Part shown: in pieces, positions 16,318-25,500 of the stretch
How positions within the stretch are numbered: position 1 is the stretch's first letter
Layout: every line of letters begins with the position of its first letter
DNA from: JAXLXE01 sp046328115
GTDB taxonomy: Bacteria > Chloroflexota > UBA6077 > JACCZL01
Assembly (NCBI GenBank): GCA_046328115.1
Contig: JAXLXE010000001.1
Coordinates: forward strand, 2,418,001-2,482,000
DNA: 64,000 nt
Direction of reading: 5' to 3'
Made by a program: the position numbers and the translations under genes
Notes under the pieces: model-generated
Database searches by the model: none
Seen by the model: the letters and a program-made list of their open reading frames with translations, nothing else
Told to the model about the DNA's origin: nothing

Positions 16318-18639
16318 TCAGCGACCCGCCGGCTTGGCCGCAGGGGCCCCTCCACCACCAGGGAACCCGCCCCCACCCGGTACCGCGCCACCCGCACCGG
16401 TCCGCACGGGGGCCGTGGATGTCCCGGGTACGATCACCTGCTCACCCTCATTGACACCCTCCAAGACCTCGGTAAGCTGATCGTTGGCCAGACCCAGGCG
16501 GACGGTCCGAGTCTCTGACTGGCCACCCGATGCCACCTCGACGGTCTGCTCCCGGTTTTGCCGCCGCACGGCTCGGCTGGGGACCACGAGCACATTTTGC
16601 CGCTGCTCCGCGATTACCGAGACGCTTGCAGTTAGACCGGCGGGCAGCGTGACGTCTGGCGGGACCTGAAGATTGATGGAGACCGGGTAGGTCACCACGC
16701 CGGAGCTGCTCGTGCCACTGGGTGAGACGGCCGCGACCTGCCCGCGCAGCCTGCGCTCCGGCAACGCGTCAAACGAGATCTCGGCGGTCTTGCCCACCGC
16801 GAGCTTGGCAACGTCTACCTCATCCACGTTGGCATCGATCCGCACTTCGCGAGGATCCACCAGCGTCACGGTGGCGTTCACCTGGGCGTTGCTGCCCGTG
16901 CCCGTGCCACCCGTCTGCGACTGCTCGCCCACATTTGCATTGATGGCGGCGACGATGGCATCGAACGGCGCCGTGAGCGTGGCGTTCTGCAGGTCCAGCT
17001 CCGCCTGACGAACGTTGAGCTCCGCCACCCGGACAGACTCCATGGCGAGCGACAGATCGGTTTCTTTGGCGGGATTGGTCTTCGAGGCGAGCTGCGCTTG
17101 GGCGTTCGCAATGCTGGACTGTGCCGCCTCGATCTCTGACGGCTTTGCCCCCGCGCGCACCTCCACCAGCTTCGCGCGGGCACTGGCCACGGACGCGTTG
17201 GCGGAGTCCACGGCCGCCCGTGCCGATCGGAGATCCGTGTCCAGCGGCGGAGCCTGGAGCTGCGTCAGCTTTTGCTGGGCCGCCTCGTACTGGGCACGGG
17301 CGCTGTCCAGCGAGCCTTGCGCCGCCACAAGATCGGCGTTTGTGGCGCCAGCCACCACCGTCTCCAGCTTGGCCTCCGCCGAGCGTAACGAAGACTTCGC
17401 TGACTCAACGCTGGCTCGGGCCTGCTCGACCTCGTACTGATTGGGGATCTTGAGCTGGATCAGCTTTGCGCGGGCTGAGTCCAGATTAGCTTTGGCGGAC
17501 TCCACGGCCGCCTGTGCCGACGCGATATCCGCGGGCTTCGCTCCCTCGAGCACCCGCTTCAGATCGGCCTCGGAGGCCACCACCTTGGACTTGGCCGCGT
17601 CCACCGCCGCCTCATCCGCTCGAATGGTGGCACTGCTGATGTTCGACGTGTTGTCGGACTTGGCGTCCTTGTCCGACTTCAGCTTGGCCTCGGCAGATCG
17701 GACGCTGGCTCGAGCCGAATCCAGATTGGCCTGGGCCTGGCGAACATCAGCGGTGTCCGGTCCCTTCGTCACGTCAGTCAGTTTGATCTGAGCGCTGTCC
17801 AGCGTGGTCTGAGCATTGCGGACGGCCGTCTCGGCCGCGGCGACGTCTGCCGCGGTCCCGCCGCGCACGAGTAGATCGTGCTTCGCCTGGGCGCTTCGCA
17901 AGCTCTCCCTGGCTGAATCCACCGAGGACCTGGCAGCCGCGAGCTCATCCGACTTCGGGCCGGCCTTGAGCTGATCCAGTTTTGCCTGGGCGCTCTCCAT
18001 GCTGGTGCGCGCGCTCTCGATCTGGCTCTGGGCAGACGCGATCTCGTCGGCTTTGGCGCCGTTCAGCAGCGTGTCCAGCTTCGTCTGGGCGGACTGGAGG
18101 TTGGAGACCGCCTGGCTCACCTGGGCCTCCGCGGACTGCACATCGGCCGGCAGCGGACCTCGCGCTAGCTCCTGGTACTTGGCCTGAGCCGCGTCATATG
18201 CCGCCTGCGCCGCCGCGATCTCCTCAACGGTGGCGCCATCCTTCACCTGCTGGAGCTTGATCTCCGCCTGCCGCTGAGCGGACTTGGCATTGTCCACCTT
18301 CAACTCCAGCGACGCGCTGTCGATCGCCGCGATGGGCTGCCCCGCGGTCACAGCATCGCCGAGCTTCACGTAGACCGCCTTGATCCGCCCACTCGCGGCG
18401 AAGTTCAGGGTGGCGCGTCGAGTGGAGACCGTGGTGCCGCTGGTGGTGACAACCTGGCTCACATTGCCACGGCGAACTGCCACCGGAGTGCCCTGGGCGG
18501 GCGCGGCGACCGGGGTGGTCCATCGATAGTAGCCAGCGACTGCCGCCGCGATCACGAGCGCCGCGGCCAGAAACGCGGCTGCGCGACGGGGGAATCCGGG
18601 GCTTGTCAGCCGCCTGGGAAGTGCCAGTGGCACCTGCAT
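16318..18639 (-). CDS. HlyD/MacA-type efflux adaptor with giant repetitive coiled coil
   Basis: Periplasmic-adaptor-like protein of 773 residues; relatives are usually 350-450. An N-terminal TM anchor (AAAFLAAALVIAAAVAGYY) and biotinyl-lipoyl half (GRIKAVYVKLGDAVTAGQPI) are followed by 11-12 repeats of about 33 residues from about 90 to 520. Each runs like AQxxLDSAxxxLxxAxAKLxxL with a turn such as GAKADEI. Then come the second lipoyl half, a beta-barrel (VDEVDVAKLAVGKTAEISF) and a Gly/Pro tail. The repeats would make a very long helical region. ATG 18639 is preceded by GTGAGG. It is the first gene of the MacAB-like operon. Confidence 0.9.
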   Translation of the reverse strand: MQVPLALPRRLTSPGFPRRAAAFLAAALVIAAAVAGYYRWTTPVAAPAQGTPVAVRRGNVSQVVTTSGTTVSTRRATLNFAASGRIKAVYVKLGDAVTAGQPIAAIDSASLELKVDNAKSAQRQAEIKLQQVKDGATVEEIAAAQAAYDAAQAKYQELARGPLPADVQSAEAQVSQAVSNLQSAQTKLDTLLNGAKADEIASAQSQIESARTSMESAQAKLDQLKAGPKSDELAAARSSVDSARESLRSAQAKHDLLVRGGTAADVAAAETAVRNAQTTLDSAQIKLTDVTKGPDTADVRQAQANLDSARASVRSAEAKLKSDKDAKSDNTSNISSATIRADEAAVDAAKSKVVASEADLKRVLEGAKPADIASAQAAVESAKANLDSARAKLIQLKIPNQYEVEQARASVESAKSSLRSAEAKLETVVAGATNADLVAAQGSLDSARAQYEAAQQKLTQLQAPPLDTDLRSARAAVDSANASVASARAKLVEVRAGAKPSEIEAAQSSIANAQAQLASKTNPAKETDLSLAMESVRVAELNVRQAELDLQNATLTAPFDAIVAAINANVGEQSQTGGTGTGSNAQVNATVTLVDPREVRIDANVDEVDVAKLAVGKTAEISFDALPERRLRGQVAAVSPSGTSSSGVVTYPVSINLQVPPDVTLPAGLTASVSVIAEQRQNVLVVPSRAVRRQNREQTVEVASGGQSETRTVRLGLANDQLTEVLEGVNEGEQVIVPGTSTAPVRTGAGGAVPGGGGFPGGGGAPAAKPAGR

Positions 18640-18790
18640 CGTTTGATCTTACCTCACGGAAGCGGACGTGCCGGGGCGCCCGCTCCCACGACGCCGCGCG
18701 ACGCGAGTCCCCGCCCTAGTCTGCGGCGAAAGTGTGAACAAACTGTCAATTCCCGTTTAGCCGGATCTGACACATGGGATGGCAGCACTA

Positions 18791-18820
18791 GCTCTTCAGG
18801 TATCGGGCTCTTCAGGTATC
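18791..18820. repeat. 14-bp direct repeat, period 16
   Basis: GCTCTTCAGGTATC occurs at 18791-18804 and again at 18807-18820, between the divergent adaptor and ABC exporter genes. The position and close spacing suggest a binding site for a dimeric regulator, although no regulator gene adjoins it. Confidence 0.5.
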
Positions 18821-18901
18821 AGAGCACCGAACATAACAACGACCGCCGCATGATAGCCGTCTCACCGGAAGGAGCGCGGTCGAGTGGCGATTGCTCAGCG
18901 C

Positions 18902-18907
18902 TATAGT
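18902..18907 (+). promoter_or_regulatory. -10 box of the ABC exporter gene
   Basis: TATAGT ends 8 nt before ATG 18916, the leaderless arrangement seen elsewhere in the window. No -35 match at normal distance. Confidence 0.4.
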
Positions 18908-18915
18908 GATTGGTA

Positions 18916-20796
18916 ATGAGCAGGGGAAGCGGAACTCGCATGGCGCTCGCGGGAGCGGCCGGACTTGGACGCGTGAACTACGGTGACGCGCCCAAACCTC
19001 TGGGGAGCCCGCTGCCGCTCATCCGACGGATGGCAGGCTACCTGCGTCCATACTGGCGCGGCTGGCTCCTGATCCTGCTCTGCATTGGTCTCGGCGCGGC
19101 GCTGGGCCTGGTCCCGCCGCTCCTGATTCGCGAGCTCATCGACCGCGCGCTGCCCAATCGCGACATCGACCTGCTCCTACTCAGCGTCGCCGGCATCGTC
19201 GTGACCGGGCTGCTCGCTCGGCTGGTCGGCGTCGGCCAGTCCTCGGTGAACGTGCGGATCGGCCACGGCGTGATGTTTGATCTCCGCAACGAGATGTACC
19301 GCCACCTGCAGCGGCAGTCCCTGCGGTTCTTCACCGATCAGAAGACCGGCGAAGTTATGTCACGGGTCAACAACGATGTGAACGGCATCGAAGGCGTGAT
19401 CACCGGCACGCTGGTCAGCCTCGTCACCAACACCGTCACCGTGGTGTCAATCACCATCCTGATGTTCGCGCTCAACTGGCAGCTGGCGCTGGTCTCCCTG
19501 GGAATCCTTCCGTTCTTCATCCTGCCAACGCGCCGGGTGGGCCGCACCCGCCAGGTGTTGCGCCGTCGAGCAGCGGAGCAGCAGGGCGCGCTCTCGGCGC
19601 TCATGCAAGAGACGCTGTCCATCAGCGGCCTGCTTCTGGTCAAGTCATTCGCCCGTGAACGGTACGAGGCAGAACGGTTCCGCCAGCGGAGCTCGGAGCT
19701 TCGGGATACCGATATTCGAATGCGGATGGTGGGGCGCTGGTTCTTCATGGTGATCGGGCTGTTCCAGACCATCGGTCCGGCCGCCATCTACCTCTACGGC
19801 GGCTGGCTGGTGATCCAGGATGTCATCACCATCGGCACGGTGGTCGCGTTCGTATCGTTCCTGCGCCAGCTCTACGGGCCGGTCAGCGAGCTGGCGAGCG
19901 TGCACGTGGATGTCATGACGTCCGTGGCCCTCTTTGAGCGGATCTTCCACTACCTGGACCTGGCGCCGGAGATCCAGGAGCCGTCGGCGCCAGTCACGCC
20001 CAGGGAGATGGGGGGCACCATCGAGTTCGATCACGTGACGTTTGGGTACACACCTGAGCGGATGGTTCTGGAGGACGTGAGCTTCACCGCGGAGGCCGGA
20101 CAGCTCGTGGCGCTGGTGGGACCTAGCGGTGCCGGGAAGACCACCGTGACCTACCTGGTGCCGCGGTTTTACGATCCGGGGGCGGGCACCATCTCCGTGG
20201 ATGGCGTCGACGTCAAGCAGCTCAGCTCTGAGTGGCTCCGGTCCCAGATCGGTGTGGTGACGCAGGAGACATTTCTGTTTCACGCGTCCGTCGCCGAGAA
20301 CCTCCGATACGGCCGTCAGGATGCCGCGGACCAGGAGATGGTCGCCGCCTGCCGGGCGGCGAACATCCACGAGTTCATCACGAGCCTGCCGGACGGCTAT
20401 GACACGGTGGTGGGGGAGCGCGGCTACCGGCTGTCTGGTGGCGAGAAGCAGCGGCTCGCGATCGCCCGTGTGCTGCTCAAGAACCCCAGAATCCTGCTGC
20501 TGGACGAGGCGACGTCCTCCCTGGACTCCAGATCAGAGGCGCTCATCCAGGAGGCGCTGGCGCCGCTGATGCGCGGGCGGACCAGCCTGGTCATTGCCCA
20601 CCGGCTGAGTACCATCCTGGCCGCGGACCTCATCCTGGTGTTCGAGGGTGGCCGGTTAGTGGAGCGCGGTCGCCACGCGGAGCTGGTCACACGCGACGGG
20701 CTCTACGCGCGGCTCTATCATCAGCAGTTCAAGTCCGCGAATGGCGACGCATCGCCAGCGGCTGTAGGTCAGGGAATCTCAGGCAGCGCCCGGTAG
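18916..20796 (+). CDS. ABC exporter, fused membrane and ATPase domains (multidrug/lipid type)
   Basis: A 626-residue half-transporter that should dimerise. Six TM helices occupy about residues 40-320, including QKTGEVMSRVNNDV, the coupling-helix region common to MsbA-like exporters. The ATPase domain has Walker A VGPSGAGKTT, signature LSGGEKQRLAIARVLL, Walker B RILLLDEATSSLD and H-loop IAHRLST. ATG 18916 was chosen for its promoter spacing; an ATG at 18940 behind AGGGGA is a good alternative. The end overlaps the convergent glycosidase gene by 28 bp. Substrate unknown. Confidence 0.93.
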   Translation: MSRGSGTRMALAGAAGLGRVNYGDAPKPLGSPLPLIRRMAGYLRPYWRGWLLILLCIGLGAALGLVPPLLIRELIDRALPNRDIDLLLLSVAGIVVTGLLARLVGVGQSSVNVRIGHGVMFDLRNEMYRHLQRQSLRFFTDQKTGEVMSRVNNDVNGIEGVITGTLVSLVTNTVTVVSITILMFALNWQLALVSLGILPFFILPTRRVGRTRQVLRRRAAEQQGALSALMQETLSISGLLLVKSFARERYEAERFRQRSSELRDTDIRMRMVGRWFFMVIGLFQTIGPAAIYLYGGWLVIQDVITIGTVVAFVSFLRQLYGPVSELASVHVDVMTSVALFERIFHYLDLAPEIQEPSAPVTPREMGGTIEFDHVTFGYTPERMVLEDVSFTAEAGQLVALVGPSGAGKTTVTYLVPRFYDPGAGTISVDGVDVKQLSSEWLRSQIGVVTQETFLFHASVAENLRYGRQDAADQEMVAACRAANIHEFITSLPDGYDTVVGERGYRLSGGEKQRLAIARVLLKNPRILLLDEATSSLDSRSEALIQEALAPLMRGRTSLVIAHRLSTILAADLILVFEGGRLVERGRHAELVTRDGLYARLYHQQFKSANGDASPAAVGQGISGSAR

Positions 20797-21947
20797 ACGT
20801 TTTCCAGACGGCAACGATAGCCCGCCGGCGTGCTGCCGGCCGCGCCCGGATAGCACGATCCGCCGCCGGAGATGGGGCCCCAGGAGGTCAGCCCGCGGCG
20901 GTCGTCGAACCGTCGCACCGGGACGTTTGGCGCCTCGGAAGACCACGGTCCCAGCCCCACCACCTGATCTGACTTCAACACCATTCTGATCTGGTAGAGC
21001 TCCTGCTGGAACCGACGCTCCTCATCCCACGAGCCCCAGATACCCGGCAGCTCGCGCGAGGTGCCCAGCTCCTCCACGATGACCGGCAGGCGGCGTCCGT
21101 TGGCGCAGGGTCTCGTGACCACGTTCTGCAGATCCCAGTGGATGGGCATATCGCCCCAGCGTTCCTCGTCCAGCCAGTCGTACCCGTGCAGCGTGTAGGC
21201 GTCTATCGGCGCTTCGCAGTAGAGCCGCCGACCCATCACCGTGTTGTAGTTCTCCGGGTCCAGGTGCAGCGCCCCCATGGTCCCGGGGAAGATCATGGTC
21301 TCGGAGTCTATCCTTCGGATCTCCGCGGTCATTGCGCTCATGAAGCTGAGGATCTGGGTGGGCTGGTCGGGCGTGTGGAGCTCATTGCCAAACTCCCAGG
21401 CGAGCACCGCGTCACGGGCGCCCCGCTCCACCACGGCGGTGATGAGCCGACGGCTGAAGTCGAGATATGGCCCACGCCAGGACTCCGCGTAGAACGGCAG
21501 GAGCAATTGCCAGAAGCCGTCCTTCATGCCCACGGCATCCCAACGCTCGCCGATGACTTCCTGATGGTTGTTCACGAGCGCCACGATCAGGCGGATGTTG
21601 TGCTCGCGCAGCGTCGGCGCGAGATCGGCGATGCGGTTGCCCACCCACGCGCCGTCTTCAGAGCCGCGCTGTTCGCTGTCGGTAGCGAAGAAGCGAATGG
21701 CGCCGGCGTTCATCCAGGCCGCGTACCGCACGTTCTCTCGCACGGGCTCGATCTCACGGTGCATCAAGCCACCGTGCATGTTCAGGATCAGGAACCGGCC
21801 GTTGATGAACCCGCCGAACGTCGCCGCGCCCCCGATGACATCTGGGGGCACCGGCGTGGCGTGGACGGCCTGGCTCGCCATGAGCGAGAAGCTGGCAACC
21901 ACAGCCACAACCACCGGCGCAAGCCGCCGCCACACCCCGAAGCGCAT
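20769..21947 (-). CDS. Secreted glycoside hydrolase, GH5-like (clan A)
   Basis: A 392-residue protein with a signal peptide (APVVVAVVASFSLMASQAVHA). It has the TIM-barrel pattern of clan-A glycosidases: a probable acid/base Glu in LAWEFGNELHTP (about residue 188, matching the N-E of GH5) and a probable nucleophile Glu in PVIVEELGTS (about 291). Family and substrate, such as mannan or another beta-linked glycan, cannot be fixed by eye. It starts ATG 21947, 12 bp after the stop of the malic enzyme gene (stop at 21960), so it may be cotranscribed with it. Confidence 0.75.
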   Translation of the reverse strand: MRFGVWRRLAPVVVAVVASFSLMASQAVHATPVPPDVIGGAATFGGFINGRFLILNMHGGLMHREIEPVRENVRYAAWMNAGAIRFFATDSEQRGSEDGAWVGNRIADLAPTLREHNIRLIVALVNNHQEVIGERWDAVGMKDGFWQLLLPFYAESWRGPYLDFSRRLITAVVERGARDAVLAWEFGNELHTPDQPTQILSFMSAMTAEIRRIDSETMIFPGTMGALHLDPENYNTVMGRRLYCEAPIDAYTLHGYDWLDEERWGDMPIHWDLQNVVTRPCANGRRLPVIVEELGTSRELPGIWGSWDEERRFQQELYQIRMVLKSDQVVGLGPWSSEAPNVPVRRFDDRRGLTSWGPISGGGSCYPGAAGSTPAGYRCRLENVYRALPEIP

Positions 21948-21959
21948 CGTTGTGCCGTG

Positions 21960-23396
21960 CTAGTCCGGCTGGACTGCCCGTCGCGCCACGCCGGTCGCCA
22001 TGGCTGCTTCGCGCGTGGCGGCCGCGACCACGTCGGCCACGCGACGGTCGAACATGCTGGGCACGATGTACTCCTCGCTCAGCGCGTCCTCCGTGACCAG
22101 GTCGGCGATGGCCTCGGCCGCGGCGACCTTCATGGCCTCGTTGATGTCGCGCGCCTGCACTTCCAGCGCGCCGCGGAAGATGCCTGGGAAAGCCAGCGAG
22201 TTGTTGATCTGATTCGGGTAGTCGCTGCGTCCAGTGGCGACGACCCGGGCGATCCCGGTGAGGGACTCGGGCTGCACCTCCGGAATCGGGTTCGAGAGCC
22301 CAAACACGATCGGGTCGGCGGCCATCGACGTGACGTCCTCGGCGTCGATCGCCCCGGGCGCGGACAGGCCAATGAACACGTCGGCGCCGCGGATGATCTG
22401 GTGCACGTTGCCGCGTTCACGCTCCGGATTCGTGGCTTCCGCGAGCTGGGCCTTGTACCGGTTCATGTTCTCCTGGCGCCCGGCGTAGATCGCGCCGGCC
22501 GTATCGCACGCGACGATGTTGCGCGCCCCGGCGTGCATCAAGATCTTGGACGTGGCCACACCGGCCGCGCCGACACCGTTAACGACGATCCGCACGTCAG
22601 CGATGGACTTCCCCACCACCTTGAGCGCGTTCTTCAGCGCGGCCAACACGACGACCGCGGTGCCGTGCTGATCGTCGTGCATTACGGGGATGTCGAGCAG
22701 CTCGCGGAGCCGATCCTCGATGTCGAAGCACTTGGGCGCCGCGATGTCCTCCAGGTTGATGCCGCCGAAGACCGGCGCGATCTGTTGGACCGCCTTCACG
22801 ATCTCGTCCGCGTCCTGGGTTGCCAGGCAGATCGGGAACGCGTCAACGCCCGCGAACCCCTTGAAGATCATGCACTTGCCTTCCATCACGGGCTGCGAGG
22901 CGGCGGCGCCGATATTCCCAAGACCGAGCACTGCCGAGCCGTCGGAGACCACGGCGATGGTGTTGCGCTTGATCGTGAGATTCCACTGTTTGGTGGGGTC
23001 CGCATGAATTGCCATGCAGACGCGCGCCACCCCAGGCGTGTAGACCATGCTCAGGTCGTCACGGGTAGCGACTGGGACCCGCCCGTTCACCTCGATCTTG
23101 CCACCCAGGTGAACCAGGAACGTTCGATCTGAGACGTTGATAACCCGCACGCCCTCAAGCTGCCGCAGCCGCGCCACAATCGCCTCGCCGTGCGACTCGT
23201 CACGACACGCCACGGTCACATCGCGCACCATGGGAACGCCGGCCCGCACGATGTCGATGGCCCCGAGATCGCCGCCTTCCTCGTCTATCACAGCGGTGAT
23301 GCGGCCCAGAATCCCGGTCCGCCCGTCTGTCTCGGTTCGGATGGTGAGGCTGTAGCTAGCGCTCGGTCGATTCAGGTGGGGCGAGCCAGCGGTCAT
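21960..23396 (-). CDS. NAD(P)-dependent malic enzyme with N-terminal ACT domain
   Basis: Decarboxylates malate to pyruvate with reduction of NAD(P). Of 478 residues, about 12-85 form an ACT-like regulatory domain (LTIRTETDGRTGILGRIT), a feature of one group of bacterial malic enzymes. The malic domain has SMVYTPGVARVC and VVSDGSAVLGLGNIG, the metal-binding INLEDIAAPKCF, and HDDQHGTAVVVLAAL. The NAD domain has VVNGVGAAGVAT. ATG 23396 follows GAGGA at the right distance; the open frame continues 13 codons upstream. A 9-bp repeat TGCACGGCA (23438 and 23451) lies just upstream. Confidence 0.94.
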   Translation of the reverse strand: MTAGSPHLNRPSASYSLTIRTETDGRTGILGRITAVIDEEGGDLGAIDIVRAGVPMVRDVTVACRDESHGEAIVARLRQLEGVRVINVSDRTFLVHLGGKIEVNGRVPVATRDDLSMVYTPGVARVCMAIHADPTKQWNLTIKRNTIAVVSDGSAVLGLGNIGAAASQPVMEGKCMIFKGFAGVDAFPICLATQDADEIVKAVQQIAPVFGGINLEDIAAPKCFDIEDRLRELLDIPVMHDDQHGTAVVVLAALKNALKVVGKSIADVRIVVNGVGAAGVATSKILMHAGARNIVACDTAGAIYAGRQENMNRYKAQLAEATNPERERGNVHQIIRGADVFIGLSAPGAIDAEDVTSMAADPIVFGLSNPIPEVQPESLTGIARVVATGRSDYPNQINNSLAFPGIFRGALEVQARDINEAMKVAAAEAIADLVTEDALSEEYIVPSMFDRRVADVVAAATREAAMATGVARRAVQPD

Positions 23397-23549
23397 ATGC
23401 TGTTCCTCGACGCGCAGATGCTGAATGGAGGACAACGTGCACGGCAGCCATGCACGGCAATCGTGGACAGATTGTTCGCAGGACTCTAAGCGAAAACCAC
23501 GGCCGGTGTCATGCCCCGGGGCGCGGCGAGCACATGCAACGTGGGTGGA

Positions 23550-24248
23550 TCAGCCGCCGGACCTGTCAGTCTCGAAAGCGTAGCCACCACCGGGCGCCGT
23601 CACGAGATACGCCGGATTCGACGGGTCGCGCTCAATCTTCCGTCGCAGCCCCAACACGATCTGTCGCAGGGCGCCGTGGGCGTCCTCATATCCAGGCCCG
23701 CGAATGTGGCGGAGGATCTCGTCTGGCGAGTACACGCGTCCGGGATGGGCGAGCAAGAGATCCAGTAGCTGAGCCTCAGATGGAGTCAAACGGATGGGCT
23801 CCCCTTCACGCTCGAGCCGCCGCGAGGCCACGTCAATCTTCAGGAAGCCGTCCTCGAAGCGCCCGGCCAGTCCCGCCGTACCCCTCCTCCGACGAATCCA
23901 CGCCCGTGCCCGGGCAGCAAGCTGGCGTGGGCTGAACGGCTTCGTCACGTAGTCGTCCGCCCCGGCGGCGAACCCTTTCTCTACGTCGTCGTCCAGGTGG
24001 CGCGCGGTGAGCATGATGATCGGCGCCCGTGAAAGCTGGCGCATCCTGCTGCACAGGCTGTAGCCGTCAATATCCGGAAGGCCCACATCGAGGAAGATCA
24101 GGTCAGGCTCATCCTCCGCGATCACGCGAAGTGCCTGTCTCCCATCCTCAGCGGTGAGGACAGCCATGCCCGCGCCCGAGAGCGTCTCGCGCATCAGCAA
24201 GCAGATATGCGGCTCGTCGTCCACCACGAGCACATTTGGAGACGACAT
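23550..24248 (-). CDS. Orphan response regulator, winged-helix type
   Basis: Receiver domain with VLVVDDE, phospho-acceptor Asp in LIFLDVGLPDIDG and Lys in YVTKPFSP, then a winged-helix DNA-binding domain (LTPSEAQLLDLLLAHPG, PGGGYAFE). It is 232 residues from ATG 24248; the upstream open frame lacks family similarity. No histidine kinase is adjacent, so its sensor is elsewhere or is the kinase at 11.2 kb. It lies between the sigma factor and malic enzyme genes, same strand. Confidence 0.9.
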   Translation of the reverse strand: MSSPNVLVVDDEPHICLLMRETLSGAGMAVLTAEDGRQALRVIAEDEPDLIFLDVGLPDIDGYSLCSRMRQLSRAPIIMLTARHLDDDVEKGFAAGADDYVTKPFSPRQLAARARAWIRRRRGTAGLAGRFEDGFLKIDVASRRLEREGEPIRLTPSEAQLLDLLLAHPGRVYSPDEILRHIRGPGYEDAHGALRQIVLGLRRKIERDPSNPAYLVTAPGGGYAFETDRSGG

Positions 24249-24383
24249 ACACCACCCAGTCGCATGTACGTCCCGGAACCCGGGCGCTGCGAATCTCGGC
24301 TCCCGCGTCGGCGCGAGTGTAGCACAAGCGCGCCGCAAACCTGGGAAGGCTGCCAGGATTGAGGCGTTGCGGGCAACAACGGC

Positions 24384-24413
24384 GAGACGCCCGCTGCCGG
24401 CAGCGGGCGTCTC
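24384..24413 (-). terminator. Palindromic terminator of the sigma factor gene
   Basis: A perfect 30-bp palindrome (13-bp stem GAGACGCCCGCTG with CCGG as the loop) lies 54 bp after the sigma factor stop. Flanking GCAACAAC (24373-24380) and GTTGTTGC (24426-24433) can extend the stem. There is no long U-run, so termination strength is uncertain. Confidence 0.6.
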
Positions 24414-24467
24414 GGTGGTTCTGGGGTTGTTGCGAGGGAGTTGTTGCCAGGGGGTTGCGGGTCTGGG

Positions 24468-25136
24468 TTACGCCACCGCGTAGACGGGAGCCAGCGCGGG
24501 CGCCATCATTGCCGGCAGGGTATCCGCGTCCAGGTCTCGCTCGATCACGGCCGCCGGCGCCATCTGGGGCAGCGCCTGCAGTCGGCGGGATCGCTGCGGC
24601 AGCGCCGGCGCCAACAGCCGGCGCAGGTTCACCAGCGCCCGCGCCTGCAGCTTCTTGACCGCCTCGTCTGACCGCTGCATCAGCACCGCGGTCTCCGCCA
24701 CCGATAGCCCGTCCAGGAACCGATACTGCACCGCCTGCCGCTGCTCGTTCGTCAGCGCCGCGAGCGCCGGCTCCAGCGTCTCCCGATCCAGCACCTGCCC
24801 AAAGGCCAGTCCGCTGCTCTTCTCCGGCACGTCGGTCGCGTCATCCAGCGAGTAGGTCGCCGCCCGCTGCCGCAACCGCAGGTAGTCCACCAGGTGGTTG
24901 TGGGCAATGCGGTACAGCCAGGCGGTGAACGGCACACCACGATCGTGGTAGCGGTCCAGCTTCTCGAAAGCCTTGACGAAGACGTCCGCGGTCAGGTCCT
25001 CAACGGCGTCATCCGGCCCGTCGAAGCGGCGACGCAGGAAACGATAGATGGTGGAGGAGTATTCCTCGTAGAGTGCGCCAAAGGCCTCGGTATCGCCCTG
25101 CTGTGCCCTGCTGACCAGATCCGCTCCTCGTCGCAT
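24468..25136 (-). CDS. ECF-type sigma factor with C-terminal extension
   Basis: A 222-residue sigma-70 family factor. Region 2 covers ALYEEYSSTIYRFLRRRF and the FTAWLYRIAHNHLVDYLR helix; region 4 covers LTNEQRQAVQYRFLDGLSVAETAVLM. About 55 residues follow region 4 (ending APVYAVA) that ordinary ECF factors lack; they may hold an anti-sigma contact. No anti-sigma gene adjoins it. ATG 25136 follows GGGAGAGGG. The 5' leader contains a perfect inverted repeat and three 12-bp repeats, which hint at regulation of its own synthesis. Confidence 0.9.
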   Translation of the reverse strand: MRRGADLVSRAQQGDTEAFGALYEEYSSTIYRFLRRRFDGPDDAVEDLTADVFVKAFEKLDRYHDRGVPFTAWLYRIAHNHLVDYLRLRQRAATYSLDDATDVPEKSSGLAFGQVLDRETLEPALAALTNEQRQAVQYRFLDGLSVAETAVLMQRSDEAVKKLQARALVNLRRLLAPALPQRSRRLQALPQMAPAAVIERDLDADTLPAMMAPALAPVYAVA

Positions 25137-25209
25137 GAACCCTCTCCCGTGCCGTGAGGCCTGTGTGCCGCGGGGTCGAAGTGTTGCGCCAACTTCGATC
25201 TCGCGTCGC

Positions 25210-25236
25210 GTCACCGAGTGGTGTGATTTCGGTGAC
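25210..25236. repeat. Inverted repeat in the sigma factor leader
   Basis: GTCACCGA (25210-25217) and TCGGTGAC (25229-25236) form a perfect 8-bp inverted repeat with an 11-nt centre, 74 bp upstream of the sigma factor ATG. It could be an operator or an RNA hairpin in the leader. Confidence 0.5.
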
Positions 25237-25240
25237 GACT

Positions 25241-25276
25241 CCTGAGTCTGTGCCTGGGTCTGTGCCTGAGTCTGTG
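25241..25276 (-). repeat. 12-bp tandem repeat, 3 copies (CACAG core)
   Basis: On the minus strand three units of CACAGACTCAGG (the middle unit has CC for TC) lie about 105 bp upstream of the sigma factor start, in its sense orientation. The stretch between 25137 and 25500 holds only this array, the inverted repeat next to it and the TlpA promoter; no gene was seen. Confidence 0.6.
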
Positions 25277-25487
25277 GGGTGAATCGGTGGGGCGTGACCC
25301 CGTGAAGTGGTGGCGCTAGTCTGACGGACCGGCTGTGAGATTCCCGTTAGGAAACCAAACGCGCACGTCAGGAACTTGTGAGAAAACTGTGATGCGACCC
25401 AACCCCTCCACCGTTTGTGGGAGATGCCCCCCCGCAAATGGCGGGGGCGGTGCGAGTACGTCCACGCGCTGCGAGAGCGGCGGGACG

Positions 25488-25493
25488 TACAAT
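25488..25493 (+). promoter_or_regulatory. -10 box of the TlpA-like gene
   Basis: TACAAT is followed by 7 nt and ATG 25501, identical in layout to the methyltransferase promoter at 13706. It predicts a leaderless mRNA and fixes the start codon. Confidence 0.5.
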
Positions 25494-25500
25494 CCAAGCG

